Source: Glycine soja (Eukaryota > Streptophyta > Magnoliopsida > Fabales > Fabaceae). From it: a stretch of DNA of 64,000 nucleotides. The stretch is taken from NCBI RefSeq assembly GCF_004193775.1, contig NC_041012.1:10809223-10873222 (forward strand). The letters run 5' to 3'. A program made the translations under genes and the position numbers. Below are positions 36,241-48,700 of the stretch, in pieces (within the stretch, counting starts at the first letter, position 1; each line of letters opens with the position of its first letter). The notes under the pieces are model-generated. The model was not told where the DNA came from. It saw nothing but the letters and a program-made list of their open reading frames with translations, and searched no databases.

Positions 36241-37280
36241 TTTTTTTCCCTGAAATTTGTTGAGGACAAACATAGATAGCGAGTTAGGAAGCATTCAATC
36301 GTGACCCAGAATAGTTAGAGTAGCTGGAAACATCAAAAAAGGGGGAAAGGAAGAAATTTTTTTAAAACAAGATCTCCCAAAATCAACGCCTAAGGGAAGA
36401 AGATTTGAACTTGCCATATCTAAATAACAGCTCCGTGTGTGCCCCCGGCCTCCTTGCATGTAGAAGTTTGAAATCTGAAACGTTGCTTGAAACACTACAA
36501 CAACCATGAGATTACGAGAGGGGAGGTGCTAGAGCTCATGAGTGTGGATGAGGAAGATGAAAGGGAGTTATTAAAAAAAATTAATTTAAGAGAAAAGAAC
36601 AAATGTTTTTTTTACAGGTGGGATTAGGTTTTGAATTTTGAAAGAGAAGAGTGAGGGACCTCATCTTTTTGCCAACCTCTCCTTTCTTCTTCGGGGATCA
36701 GATTTAGGATGAGGACAAAAGATTCAAATAATATAGATTTATCTCAAAAATTGTATACGTCAAAATTTGAAAAGGTGTTAGAGGAATCATGCTTATCAAA
36801 TAATTTGGGTTTTAGTGTTGATGAATTATGTATTAAGGGTTGAGGGATTAAATAATTTGGTTTAAGGTTTAACATAATAATCTACTTAGGTCAATAATTT
36901 AATATTCACATACTACAAAAACGAAAATAAATAAAAAGCTTATCAAATAATACTAAATAATAGACATTGTTCAATCATATTGCATATATAATTCATATAA
37001 AACTTAAAAAAATGTAACAATCTTCATACATTCGGCGTGCACTGCTTTCGTCTCGATCGAACATATACATTCCTTTGCATAGTCACACCCCTGATGATCC
37101 TAAGGCACTCCTCGATCACAGTGTATGCTTCAGTTCCTTCAGTAACTACCCTCAGGTTGATCAAGTGTTCCAACCTTTCTACTATTGCTTGAGAAGCCTC
37201 CTACGACATTGATAACAAGATAAAAAGTAAACATTTGATGCATGACACATAAAATGACTAACATTGAGAACTCAAAATAT
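36240..37280. other. Intergenic, unassigned, possible transposon flank
   Basis: 36295-36507 is open on the minus strand for 70 codons (MVVVVFQATFQISNFYMQGG...) with slightly higher GC than its surroundings. I do not recognise it and treat it as non-coding. The rest is AT-rich and may belong to the 3' flank of the PMD element that follows. Confidence 0.35.
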
Positions 37281-37289
37281 ATTATCCCA

Positions 37290-39050
37290 GTGCATGTCGA
37301 GGCATGTCTACATCAGTAGGTGTAGAAGGAGGTGGTTCTGCCATAGTCAATGCGTCGACCGGCTACTGAGGAGGAACTGGTTCAATAAGTGTATCATTGT
37401 GCACCACAGGTGGATGTCTAGGAGGATCCCCAACCTATGTCGGACACATGAAAGGATGAGATATCATATAGAACCACTCCATGTAGTCTGCTGCACATTG
37501 TCTAGGAGCAACACAACTCTGACCTACCGGTGCAAGGTATTCAAAGAAGTACATCTATCTATCATCAATCTCCTCTATAGATAAAAATGGGACAGTAGAG
37601 GTTGGAGGAATGGTTTGCACATAACCAAACTGTTGCACAACCCTTTCTAGTCAATGTATGACAATAGATATACCCCATCAGATTTGTCCACAAAATAATG
37701 AGATCAACTCAAATTCTTTGAATATACGGTGGTCACTATAAGGGATCCAACACACAACATCGGACATCAATCTATTCAACTGCTTACAATACGTCGACAT
37801 TGGTAATCCCTTCCCAGACTTCCAATAGCAAGTACGTGGTTTCCTCTCATGATAATCTTTAGTAGCAATACAAAAAGCAATAGTAGGAAAATATTCGTAG
37901 ATCGAACACTGCACATATTTGAAAAACAAAAAAATCGAAACAATACTCAATATAAACTACAAAACTAAAAATTAAATTTAAAATAAATTATAAATATCTA
38001 TAAAAGTGTGATATATCCTGCAAGTTGTCTGGCGCTACTCTTTGACGCATCATTCAAATTGTCACATATATACACCAATGCAGCAGCTCCCTATGCATAG
38101 CTTCCATTCTGCGTCAAGTGACAAAATGCGTCCAAGAATACCACATGCATGCGTGTGGTACTCTTGTTATCAAAAAGTGTGCAACCTAGTAGATGAATAT
38201 GCTCAAGCTGCCACAGTTCACTGTGCTGCGTCACATTTGCTGTGATATATGTCTCGCAGCCAGGATAGCCGAACATATGCCTCAAGGCATTGAAATGTCT
38301 CATGTCTTGCTTCTTGTGAACTGACTTTAAGCAACTTCACTAACAAGTCCACGACTTGGTCTACATGAAGAGCATCAAAGGTATGGAAGACACCTGTAAT
38401 GGGCAGATGTAGCAACGATGCCACATCATTGACGGTGATAGTGACCTCTCCTACTGGAAGATGGAAACTACTAGTTTCCTTATGTCACATCTCCGCCAAA
38501 ATAGATATAAGTCCCTTGTCATTAGTGTCTAAAGAACATGCTATCTGAAAACTTAATCTTGTGGCAGCCACTATGTCTTCAGTCTCTAGAGCAGACCTTC
38601 CAAATTTCTCTACCTTCCTTCCATGGGAGGACAACTTCAACTTAGGACGTTCCTGAAAATAAATATTTAAACCATTTCAACTTAAATAAAAAATAGTTAT
38701 GAAAATGTTATATACTTAAAAAAATACATCTATATTCCAAATTGTGACCGTCACATGATGAACATAGTTCGTCAAAATTGATGTATCGTGAGACCCACTT
38801 GGAAAATCCTAGGCATCAACAACTACATCATCAGTAATTGACTCCTAAGGCTGCTCATGGATCTCTTCAACTGCATGATTCACATGCTCAACATCCTCAG
38901 CAACAGGTGCATCTACCTATGGTCTACATGCATATGTTGTTGTCCTTAACTGTTGAAGGGCTTCATCCGCATTACCACTAACTTCTATCACTAAGACTCC
39001 TCCTATAACCTTGTTTAAAGCCCGACGCAATCATCTGGTTCTAACCTTAA
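37290..39050 (-). pseudogene. MAIN-LIKE-type plant mobile domain pseudogene
   Basis: Minus-strand translation from about 39045 gives VRTR(stop)LRRALNKVIGG, an acidic VAEDVEHVNHAVEEIHEQP linker, then RPKLKLSSHGRKVEKFGRSAL. Next come FHLPVGEVTITVNDVASLLH, LPITGVFHTFDALHVDQVV and YVRLSWLRDIYHSKCDAA, the core of the plant mobile domain. Further on are VGCTLFDNKSTTRMHVVFLD, an IYEYFPTIA segment (37870-37910), CWIPYSDHR and ADYMEWFYMISHPFMCPT. The order is that of legume MAIN-LIKE proteins, many of which are transposon-borne. Frame changes, in-frame stops (for example before HKETSS and in TVAA/stop/AY) and loss of the initial ATG make it non-functional. The GC-rich patch at 39890-40090 upstream may be its old 5' region. 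Confidence 0.8.
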
Positions 39051-39059
39051 TATGCACAT

Positions 39060-39404
39060 TTAAACAGTAATAACAATTAATGTCATTGTTCAAATAATGA
39101 TTCAATAAATTACTATCTAATAATTCATAAATAAAAACTTTATTATTTTTTAAATAACTTTTTTATTATTTTTATATATTCATAAATGAATACAAATCTT
39201 TTTTCAAATTTATACACTTCACATCACTAATTCCAGTAAACTTAAATTAATGACCAAAATCTAATTACAATTTTTTTTATTAAATAACTATTTCATTTTT
39301 TTACAAATTAGTATTTCAATATCTTTAAATATTTTTAAACAAATGAAGAAATTTTAAATTTATACTTCCAAACAATATTTATATAAATATTTAATATATG
39401 GGTT

Positions 39405-39436
<32 letters not shown>

Positions 39437-40210
39437 CTATATCAATAAAAAAATTGTAATTTAAAAATTTATACATTTTTTTGTTAAACTAAATTGTCAT
39501 ATATATACTAATAAAAATTTGAAATTTATGATATTTAACAAATTTATAAAAAAACTTTTTTAAATAGCAAATATAATTAAATTACTTATATTTTAATAAT
39601 AAATAAATAACAATACTATTTATAATTTCATATTACATAAAAAATTCTTAAATTATTTATTAAAAGCCAACTTAAAAGTAAATATAATTAATTAAATAAG
39701 AACACATAAAAAATATACAACAATATTTATTTATTAAAAAATTATTTTTACAACAAAAATATTAATTTATTTTTAATCAAAAAAATGATTCATTTATTAT
39801 TTTATAAAATATTAAATTAAAAAATAAAAAATTATACCTAAAATATTATACAATTGTAAATCCATATTAATTATACAAATTTTCAATCCACTGTCAAATG
39901 CGAAACAACAAGAGGGGCGGAGACGAACGACTTACGGTGGAGACGATGACGAAGTTGACGTCGACGGCAAGGGCACTCACTGGCGGTGTGGCACGAACGG
40001 AGGGACGAACAGCGGCCTCTTGACAGTGCGAGGAAGCAAAACGCTGAAGTGCAGAAGAAGAAAAGAAACAGTAGCGGAACACGTGAGGAAGAGGGAGAGC
40101 GAGAGAGACAGTTTTTAAAATTTTAAGTAAAGAACATTTTGGTTACTTCACTTAAAGTTAGGTGTATCATTAATTTTAGTGGACGCACAAAGAAAAACCC
40201 AAAGTATGGA
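39060..40210. other. Probable 5' part and terminal region of the PMD-bearing element
   Basis: Extremely AT-rich (39060-39890), then a GC-richer patch (39890-40090). The end 'acttcacttaaagttaggtgta' to 'cacaaagaaaaaccc' (40143-40202) resembles 50318-50390 ('acttcacattaattactaggtgta' to 'cccaaagtaataccc'). The shared end suggests that both belong to one transposon family and that this end lies near 40200 and 50390 respectively. Confidence 0.45.
39409..39435. repeat. (TA)n microsatellite
   Basis: About 13 uninterrupted AT repeats in AT-rich DNA upstream of the PMD pseudogene. Confidence 0.9.
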
Positions 40211-42620
40211 ACAAATCTAAAGATACCAATTTCAACCCATAACAAAATATCCCAAACTATCTATCAACCATCTTCACTGCGTCACCGGATCGACCTCAAT
40301 TCGACGCGTCCAAGTCGGTTTGGCATTCCAGCTCTCTCCTTTGACGCCCTACGTTTAGGTCCCTCTCTCCTAACATCCAATTTTGTTATTGCAATCTAAT
40401 TGTTGATTTGGTTTCGAGGAAAAGTTGGTTAGATATTATTTCGCATTGCAATTTTCCTTTGAGCTTTTCATTTCACTTGTAGCTGAAAGCGTATTCTTGG
40501 CCTGAAATAGTGTTTGTTCCTATGTTTAAGGAGTGTGTGTGTGTGCGTGTACCATTACAATACATTGAACTTTGGCATTAACTATATACTTTATTTCCTC
40601 TTGGTGCAGACGTTGGGAATAAGACATGCGTTTCCTGCCTTTAATCTTTGACAACAATTGTTTTCATTTCATCCTTCTAACCATTTTGACCACATTGGTT
40701 CATTTTACTGCTCTATTGAATACTGAATAGAGTTGGCTTCTTTAGTCTTGGGCTTCAAATAGGAGCATTAGTTTACAAGAGTCTGAACCTCAAGCTGAAA
40801 ATACTGAAGTCCTAAAGATGAACTGATTCATTGCATTTACTATCATTTGAATTCAGTCATGAAAAACTTGATGAATTAACCATACTTACAAACTGTGAAA
40901 TTTGATTTTTTGACCGATAAATTTATTTTGGCTGCTGGAATACACTTGCAGATCAGATTAGAAGTAACTTAACCCATTGTACGACCAACAAACTACTCCA
41001 AGTCCAAGAAGGAAATTAAATGTCCTCTGTTTCACTCTTAAGTTGTCACTGATGGGGAGTGGGATGGCTCAGAAGAATTGTATGTGAAAATGGTTTGTCC
41101 TTCTAATTCTCCACTACCCTAGTGTGTGGAAAACACTTTATTGTGTTTCGGGTATGAATTGAAAGTTCACAGTTATGCGTATCATCAGTGCATTAGTGTG
41201 TCGCAGCACTCTTCTTTTCCCTTTACCTCAATTTCTATGCACACGCCACCATTCAACAATTAAGTTGTTTGTTGCAGGTGTTCTCCAACTTCTTTAATTT
41301 TTTTAATTACTAACTATAATTGCAGTTTTTGAGTTTTGTTATTTAATCTAGCTATTTTCCATTTTAACTGTTTCGTTTTTGGAATAAAGGGCTTTCCTAT
41401 GACGCCAATGAACTGATTCTCATAGATGCCTTTAGGCAACACAGTGAAATCATTGAAGGTGAAATCAAAGATCTTTTTCTTGTATTTTGGCTTTCCTAAT
41501 TTGTTATATATATAAGTATGTTGCAACCATGGTTGTCAAACTCTAGAGTTAACTCATAAACTCTTACGAGTTTAAGAATCTACTTGGTCCACGCAGGCTA
41601 ACTCGCATTCAAACTCATTTTTTAGCAGACTCAGACTAGACTCGATAGACTTGGACTAAACTCGTGCTAACTCGCGAGTCTAGACCGAGTCAAACGAGTT
41701 TGCTTGGAAAAAAGATTAACATGAAACTACGTCGTTTGGTGCATTTTTCTTAGGTCAATTTGGGTGTTTAGGGTTGTCATTTTTTCTTTGTTTGCGTGAC
41801 CCTGAAACGAACCCACCTTGATCCTTTTTGCTTCATCTGTTCTCTCTCTATCTCCCAATCTCTCCCAATTCACGATTTGGTTCTTCAATTATTCAGGAAG
41901 TCACAATTTCTTTCAGACCCAGAACATCACGACTCGCTAATCTTCTCTCATATCGTGATTTGTTTGAAGGTGAAGGTAATGTTTGCTTCACTTCAAGGCA
42001 CGGCTTGCTTGCTTCACTTTACTCCCAATTGTGATTTGCTTCCAAGTGAAGGCTCGAGCGCGCATCTGTTGGAACCATGTAAGCTTCTTTAGTCTCTGAC
42101 TTGGTGTAGTTTGTTTTATTATGCATTTATGTGCTTTAAAATATTGTTAAAATGTTGAATTGGTATGATATTTATAGGTAATTTACTACTATTTTTGTTT
42201 GAAGTAGACTCTTACAAGTCTACAGAGCTTCCATGAGTCTACGTAGATTCTCGGTTTTGACAACCATGGTTGCAACCAATTCTTTATTTTTCCTTTTGCA
42301 GCTAAAGTAATGTGATCACGTGACTGGGAAATCAAGAGGGTATGGATTTGTTCGCTTCATTTCTGAAACTACTGCCACCACAACTCAAAGAAATGAATGG
42401 CCAGATTTTTATTTTTTATTTTCCCAATTTTTTTAATATGACCTCACTTGTATATCATTGTCTTAAAATTATGTGGGTTTTTTGGCTGAAAATTTTGCTT
42501 TTATTTCATCTAACATTGTTATATTTGCATCTTGTTCCTTATTGTTTCAGATACTGGACGGCAGACGCATTCAAGTGAGTTATGCACACAAAGGGTAGCC
42601 ACCAAGTGTGGCAACAATTC
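40210..42620 (+). pseudogene. Glycine-rich RRM RNA-binding protein gene remnant, copy B
   Basis: 40260-40440 looks like an old leader exon (higher GC). 41050-41190 and 41195-41470 match copy A. RRM coding fragments remain: 41392-41460 (frameshifted/substituted relative of GLSYDTNE...HGEIIEG, with a stop at 'gaactga'), then after the transposon 42308-42402, 'GDHVTGKSRGYGFVRFISET' followed by ATTTQRNEWP, and 42550-42598, ILDGRRIQVSYAHKG then TAG. GYGFVRF is the RNP1 motif. Introns are retained between the pieces. The original protein was probably a small mitochondrial or nuclear glycine-rich RRM protein. The stop codons and the insertion at 41528-42268 show it is dead. Confidence 0.7.
41528..42268. 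mobile_element. Non-autonomous hAT-type element, 741 bp
   Basis: Ends are CATGGTTGTCAAAC at the left and GTTTTGACAACCATG at the right, inverted copies of each other. They are flanked by an exact 8-bp direct repeat GTTGCAAC (41520-41527 and 42269-42276). An 8-bp duplication and a terminal CA...TG fit the hAT superfamily. Just inside the left end are many short 'actcg'/'cgagt' repeats in both orientations (41545-41700), like the subterminal transposase-binding repeats of hAT elements. Internal frames (for example 41796-42092) show no transposase. It sits in an intron of RRM copy B. Confidence 0.88.
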
Positions 42621-42639
42621 ATAAGAGTTCACATTTGCA

Positions 42640-44085
42640 ATATATTAAATTTCTAACCTTGATTCTAGAAGTCCATATTCTTAGTTTTTAGTCGTTCAAC
42701 AAATTTTCTACTTAGTGGCCTTCTAGATATTCTCATTTTGTGGATAGTTCAAATTGATGTTCCTTGTCCTTGAAAGACTAAAATACGATCATTGACCATT
42801 CATCTTTAATTTGGGGCTCAGCTATTTCCCTGTTTGTTTCTTGTGATTTTTTGCCGTTAATTGTTACTGGCAGCAGAATGATGATGGCTGTAGCAGTTTG
42901 AAACTTGTGCATTGTCTCCCATTCTATTTTCAGGCTGTGTTTTGATTGGTTGATTTATGTGGAATGGAAGGGAGTGAAATGTAGTGAGATTAAATTTCAT
43001 TGTTTGGATATGGGTAAAAAAATGATGGAACATACATATATCATCAATTACCATTGTTTTTTCTCAATTTTCTTCCCTTCCACATTGGGTAGAATGAGAT
43101 GGAACAAAGAGTCTGAAATTTTATAAAATTATTTGTCTGTGCTTACCCTCTAATTACTCTCATTCAATGCCTCTCATGACATAAAATGAAGCAGCCACTT
43201 GACTTAGAGAGCTGAGAGCTCCAATGCTCCATCACTATTTCAATGTTTGTGATCCGCTGCACCTCCCAAGGTAATTTTCCCCCTTCCTCTTATTCTTTGT
43301 AATTCACGAGCATTGTTGCCTGCTGTCACTTGTTCAGCCATATTTTCTTTATCCTCTAATTAGAACGAAAGAAAGAGTAAGACTTTAGGATATCGCTGGG
43401 TTTGACAATTCTTCATTTGATGCTACCTTATATGTGCCACAATGTGGGCATTCCTCAAATGTAAGCAAAATTTAATTGGACAGCATTTTATGTTTGGCAA
43501 ATTCACACTTTGAAAGTATTTGGTGTAGTTACCGATCTTTGGACATATACAAGTCGAGCTTGATATTTAGGGCAGACAACAACCCTTTTTTAATGAGATT
43601 TTCTTAGAGACACATTATGTTCATGTTACAAGCATTTTCTGGTTTTCTGCAACTAACGTTTCTGATTTGGATTTTTTGTATATACAACAGTAGATCAAGT
43701 TTTGAACATCTTAGGTTATACTTTGTGCCTTTATATAGTTCTGATCAAAGGGATTAAAAGGAAATTCTTACAATGATTAAATCCGATTTGTGGTATGAAT
43801 GCGGGAGAAAGTGAAGTGTGCTGTTAAATGTTGTTACCTTTTGTTAGTTTGATTGGTACTGTTAGATGTTTTAAGTGACTGTGTTCTTTCTAAAAATGGA
43901 TTGGCGCTTGTGTATGTTTTAATGCAATTACACCCTCTAATGCAGCACTAATCGGTCCAAATCTCTTCACATTACACCCTTTAATGCAGAGATTCCTTGG
44001 CAATGCCCTCTCAAACTGACTTGCAACCTATTAGCAGGCGTATCTAGCTGTGAAAAAAGGGGTAGACTACGTGTACATACTGATT
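42640..44085. other. Intergenic, no gene seen
   Basis: Moderately AT-rich region after the RRM remnant. The first part may be its old 3' UTR. 'aatggaagggagtgaaatg' (42962-42980) and 'cccttccacattgggtaga' (43076-43093) have the look of a small MITE's ends but I cannot pair them convincingly. Confidence 0.4.
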
Positions 44086-44089
44086 TAGA

Positions 44090-44480
44090 CTAAATTTTAG
44101 TCTATAGTGACTAGTCTCTGTAAAATTAAAATCTTTTGGTAAATCTCTGTTTTACAAAAGTCATTCATTTTAATCCTTACATTTTCACTGTCATTTTGCA
44201 TCCAAAAGAAATAAAGTGAATGCTGGTTTGTAAAGTTAAGAACTAATGAAAGATTTTTAAAATCTGAAGAATTAAAATGTCTCGTTCATACAATTTCAAG
44301 GACTAATGGAATCCATTAAAAATACCATGCCAAAAATTAAAAGCTTGAGGCGTCAATAAAAGTAGTTGTATTAATTCACATCGATTAATAAAGTAAAGGT
44401 TGTTTATTTGAGTCCAAATTGAGAGATGAGACCCAATAGTTCATGAATAAATTATTATAGTGACTCCAGAATCCAGATAT
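44090..44480. repeat. Dispersed repeat, copy 2 (relative at 34080-34400)
   Basis: Shares the ordered blocks listed for copy 1, including 'tttgtaaagttaagaactaa' and 'agatttttaaaatctg'. It is slightly longer, with extra sequence around 44380-44460. Confidence 0.6.
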
Positions 44481-45239
44481 AATTTTGAAATCTGAACCTG
44501 TCAAAGCTTGAAAGAGTAGAATGGGCTACGTGCTCAAAATTCTGTGAAAAACAAATATAATTACTTGAATGTTACCATCAACAAACAAGATACAATATTT
44601 CAGGCCTTGATTACACAGCCATCGAAAATTCCTACTAAAAATTGCTTTTTGTTTTCTAAATTCTCTTGGAAAGATTTTATAAAATAGTAAAACAATTTAT
44701 TGCAATCAACAAACCTATCAATCGCCTATTAAAAAAATCAACCTATCCATCAAATGTAAGAAAACAAGAAAATACACGGAATATCCGGTTCAGTTTTCAA
44801 AACGATCGATCAAGAGGTCTCCTAGAATCAACAAATCTTGGCAATATAGCATGCAACACTGCGCCTTCATTGTTAGACACACGCCTTCAACAAACATCAA
44901 CTATAGTTAATCGATTAGGGAAAATGATTCCTATACGATAAATGTTACAGTTTTCAAAAGATTTGCACACTATTAATAACTAACTGGAAAGTACAAGCAA
45001 ACAAATATCCGAAAAAACAATTATTAACGAATGGCCGATTGGAGATTCTTGAAAGTATAATACTAAACAATACTGCGTTCCTATATAATCAATACATCTT
45101 GCCACTTCAATACACAAAAGGATCAACCCAAGACCATTCTTTCAATTACAAATCCTATCAAACAAAAAAAAGTCTACTACTGATTAAAATCTCAAATTGG
45201 GACAGAAAAGAGTCTTAGAAAAGCGATAAGATAGCTAAT

Positions 45240-45686
45240 TCAAGAGCTAGTGAACTTGGTGACAGCCTTGGTACCCTCAGAAACGGCGTGCTTGGCCAAT
45301 TCACCGGGCAGCACAAGCCTGACCGCGGTCTGAATTTCCCTTGAAGTGATGGTGGGCTTCTTGTTGTAGCGGGCAAGTCTAGAAGATTCCTGGGCAAGCT
45401 TCTCGAAGATGTCGTTGATGAAGCTGTTCATGATTCCCATGGCCTTGCTTGAGATACCAATGTCAGGGTGAACCTGCTTCAGAACCTTGAAGATGTAGAT
45501 CTTGTATGTCTCCACGCTCTTCTTGGTTCTCTTCTTCTTCTTACCTTCTCCGCCGGCGCCTCCCTCCTTCGGAAGCTTCTTTCCGGCCTTTGGCTTCTTC
45601 TCCGCCGGAGCCTTGTCTCCCACCGTCGATTTCTTCTCCTCCACAGGCTTCTTCTCTGCTGGCTTCTTCTCTGCCTTTGGTGCCAT
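45240..45686 (-). CDS. H2B: Histone H2B, copy 4
   Basis: Intronless, 148 codons. It differs from copies 1 and 2 by Ala15 to Val in the second KKPAE repeat (KKPVEE) and Asn54 to Thr just before the histone fold ([11 protein letters not shown]). The fold and the AVTKFTSS end with Lys144 are unchanged. The start is the ATG at 45686; the preceding codon is GTG. The 3' flank 45095-45240 shares 'aaaaggatcaaccca' and 'tttcaattacaaatcc' with copies 1 and 2. Confidence 0.97.
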   Translation of the reverse strand: MAPKAEKKPAEKKPVEEKKSTVGDKAPAEKKPKAGKKLPKEGGAGGEGKKKKRTKKSVETYKIYIFKVLKQVHPDIGISSKAMGIMNSFINDIFEKLAQESSRLARYNKKPTITSREIQTAVRLVLPGELAKHAVSEGTKAVTKFTSS

Positions 45687-45789
45687 CACGATTTGGTGCT
45701 TCGAACGGAGTTAGGGTTTTGAATTGGAAAATGGAATTTGGTAAAGCAAAAGAGGGATTGAAGTTGTGAATGAGAAGGGCTTGCAGCAA

Positions 45790-46065
45790 TGGTTAATATA
45801 GAGAAAGGTTTTCGTGTTCTTATTGGCTAGGGGGGGTTTGGCGCGGATCGATGACGTGGGTCTTCTTTATCTGTCAAATTTGATTTTTGGAAGTAAATGA
45901 AAATAGACGGTTACGATCTATTACGATTGAGTTGAGTGAGGTGCGGATTGATGAGCTGGCGATCAAGGACCCTGTAGATGGACGGTTGAGATGGTTTTTG
46001 TCTTTTTCCTCAAAATTGGAATCCCTCTCCTTTTGCTTTTGAGATTTCATTGCGCGCCCAAATAG
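45790..46065 (-). promoter_or_regulatory. H2B-4 promoter: TATA, CCAAT, Type I element, upstream blocks
   Basis: Read toward the gene: 'tttgggcgcgcaatgaaa' at about 46047-46063; the ATCCGC/GACGG block at 45942-45994; a Type I element CCACGTCATCGATCCGCG at 45842-45859; CCAAT in 'tagccaataagaac' at about 45818-45831; and TATA 'ctatattaacc' at 45791-45801. Confidence 0.87.
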
Positions 46066-46156
46066 ACATCACTCCCTCCCTCCGCTTTCATCAAGCGGTT
46101 TACCTTTGGCTAAAATCTTTAGATATTTCGCAAAATAATGTTCTTAAATATTATAC

Positions 46157-46471
46157 CATAGTTGTAAAATTCAAGATTCGGTGGTTGGACCGATTTTATT
46201 ATTGGATGAGTTAAGTAATTGATCACTTTTATGATGTCGTTTTGATGTCTCATTATTATTAATTGTTATTTTAAATTTTTTTAGTATAAATAAATTTTTC
46301 TTACAAAAATAATATTAGTTATATACTTATAATATATATATATATATATATATATAATTTTGAATTTTTAATATATATTGGATCAAATCAGACCAATTAC
46401 TCACTCATCGGTTAGATCATTAACCCATTACCTCGATCAAGTTAATGATTAGCCTAGATTTCACAACTATG
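46157..46471. mobile_element. Small TIR element (MITE-like), about 315 bp
   Basis: The left end 'catagttgtaaaattcaaga' and the complement of the right end 'catagttgtgaaatctaggc' match at 8 of the first 8 and most later positions. The interior includes a (TA)n run at 46332-46356. No clear target duplication remains (flanks tattatac and atctatag do not match). Confidence 0.5.
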
Positions 46472-46479
46472 ATCTATAG

Positions 46480-48700
46480 TACTAATTTGATTGATTGAAA
46501 TAAAAAGAAAAAATATAATTATTGTTACTATTTAGATGTGTTTGAAAATTGGGATTAAGAAAATATTAATAATTTTTAAAATTTTGCATAAAAAAATTCA
46601 AAGTAAAGAGGATTTTATGAGGAAAAAAAAATTGTCAACAGTATTTTTTTTTTAACAGCAATATCTTCTTTTTGTGATATCTAATAAAATATTTTATTGA
46701 TTGATTGATTGATTAACAAGATACAATTTTTTAGATCCAATTTGGATTATAATCAAAAGTATTAGTTTTTTGTTTATAAAGATTTTCTTATTAATTTGGT
46801 AAAACATTTTTGGTGATTTTCAACAATAACTCTAATAGACAATAGTCTGATTTACCTAATGATTTACCTAATAGATTTGTATGTGTAATTTGATTTCAAA
46901 TTAATTAAATAATTTGTAGTAACTAAACCTCTCAAAATGAATTAGACAAATTTAGGAGGCTATCCCCCCCCCCCTTCCAAATTGTATTTTTTTATTATTT
47001 CTTAAATGATTTTCTCGCACTTTCTAATGAGATTAAGAGGGAGATAAAACAACAGCAAAATTATATTTTATTTTTACAAGGATCAAATTAATACAAAAAA
47101 AATTATGAGAACAAAATTAATATTTTTCAAATTTTATAGGAACTTCAAACATATTTTACCCTTTTTTTGTTATTTTATATAAAATAATTTTAAACAATTT
47201 GTTCTAGTGTTGATTTTTTCTAGGATTTGAGATGGTCTGACCAGAACATTCAAGTGTGTTTTGTCTATTTGCCAAGTCAATTAAATCTTTTATCCTCTAC
47301 TTTGGCCACTAATTAGGAGTGGAGATAGGTCAGGCTATTCAGCAAAGGTCTATGGCCTATCCTAAAATAGATTCAGGTTAGACCAATCATTTTAAAAAAA
47401 TAGGTTATGTCAAGACTTCTAGTTAAACATAGACATGCTCCAAAACATTCAAAAAGTCTTTTAGGTCTAATAGGGTGATCTATTTAAAAAATCACAAATA
47501 ATTATTCATAGTTAGTATTAATAATATATTAAATTTATTAAAATCTCACATTTTTTATCTTTTAAAGTGTTAATCATGTTGATCTACGTAAAAAATCAAG
47601 TTAAAGTTTATAATTAAGTTTATTGAAAAATAAATTTGTTTTATTCAAATGTCTTGTTGTAAAATATATTTTAAAATAAGATCATGAATGTTATATTAAA
47701 ACTAAAAAACATGTATATATCATATAAATAAGTTAGATTTGATTCTTATAAAGCCTCATATCCATATTTTTAGTTAAATTATCACAAATTTGGAGATTAT
47801 ATAGCTTGGTGTTATCAATCTCTAACATGTGACATAAATAATCCAGTGTAGTGAATTTCATATTTACTTGTTGGAAAAATTACATTTATCTACATTTATT
47901 TATTTCATTTTACTTGGGAGATAAAACCATTTATTCTTTGTTTTTCCTTAATGTAATGTTGCTAAATCTTGTTCTTTATTAGTTTATATGTTGAATTGTG
48001 ACCGAGAAGTTCTTTTATATTATTACAATTGTTGATTTTTAAAATTATTTTAACAATGGTATGTATTTGTTGTTAATAACTTTTAACTTCTAGGTTTTCT
48101 TTTTTATCTTGAGATTGATGAGTTCTCCGGAGTCAATACATACATTTATGGAATCAGTTCAAAATCATATTTTACTTGCTCTAAAATAACTATCCCAAAA
48201 GCTAATTTGTGTTATGGATTGGTCATTTCATAATTACATTTAGCACTTTTCTGGAAAGACTATTTCAGATACAATTCCCATTATTTTCCTTTCGGAAAGG
48301 GTGGTCCATAAATCAAAATGCTTCACAAAAAAGGGGAGAAAGCCACTTACCTCACCGGAGTTGTGTAGTTGTGTCCCTTGTGGAAGAGAACTGCAGCATA
48401 CGACAAATAGATAAATGGAGAGGAAGCTCTTGAAGTTTCAATGCGAGGAAGCTCGTGGTAGTCCAACAACCCTAGTCCCAATTTATGGTTCAATGACCCT
48501 GATGACTAAGTAGGTTTTAGTAACCCTAAACACAAAAACATAAATAATTGTATAACATTTGAAATTTAAGTAAAATATATAATTATATGAACGTCGAGTG
48601 AAACATGAGTGACAAACACCTACAATACAATCGATACAAGTTTAGTCTTTAGGGAACATTCATTTACTTACTTTAAAAATAACTAAAATTTCTATTGTGC
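46480..48700. other. Intergenic, no gene seen
   Basis: AT-rich. An 'aattaggagtggagataggtc' stretch (47313 on) followed by repeated 'tttaggtc'/'gacctat'-like motifs looks like a decayed dispersed repeat. A C run of about 11 is at 46965. 48250-48500 is somewhat richer in GC with a 74-codon frame that I do not recognise. Confidence 0.45.
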
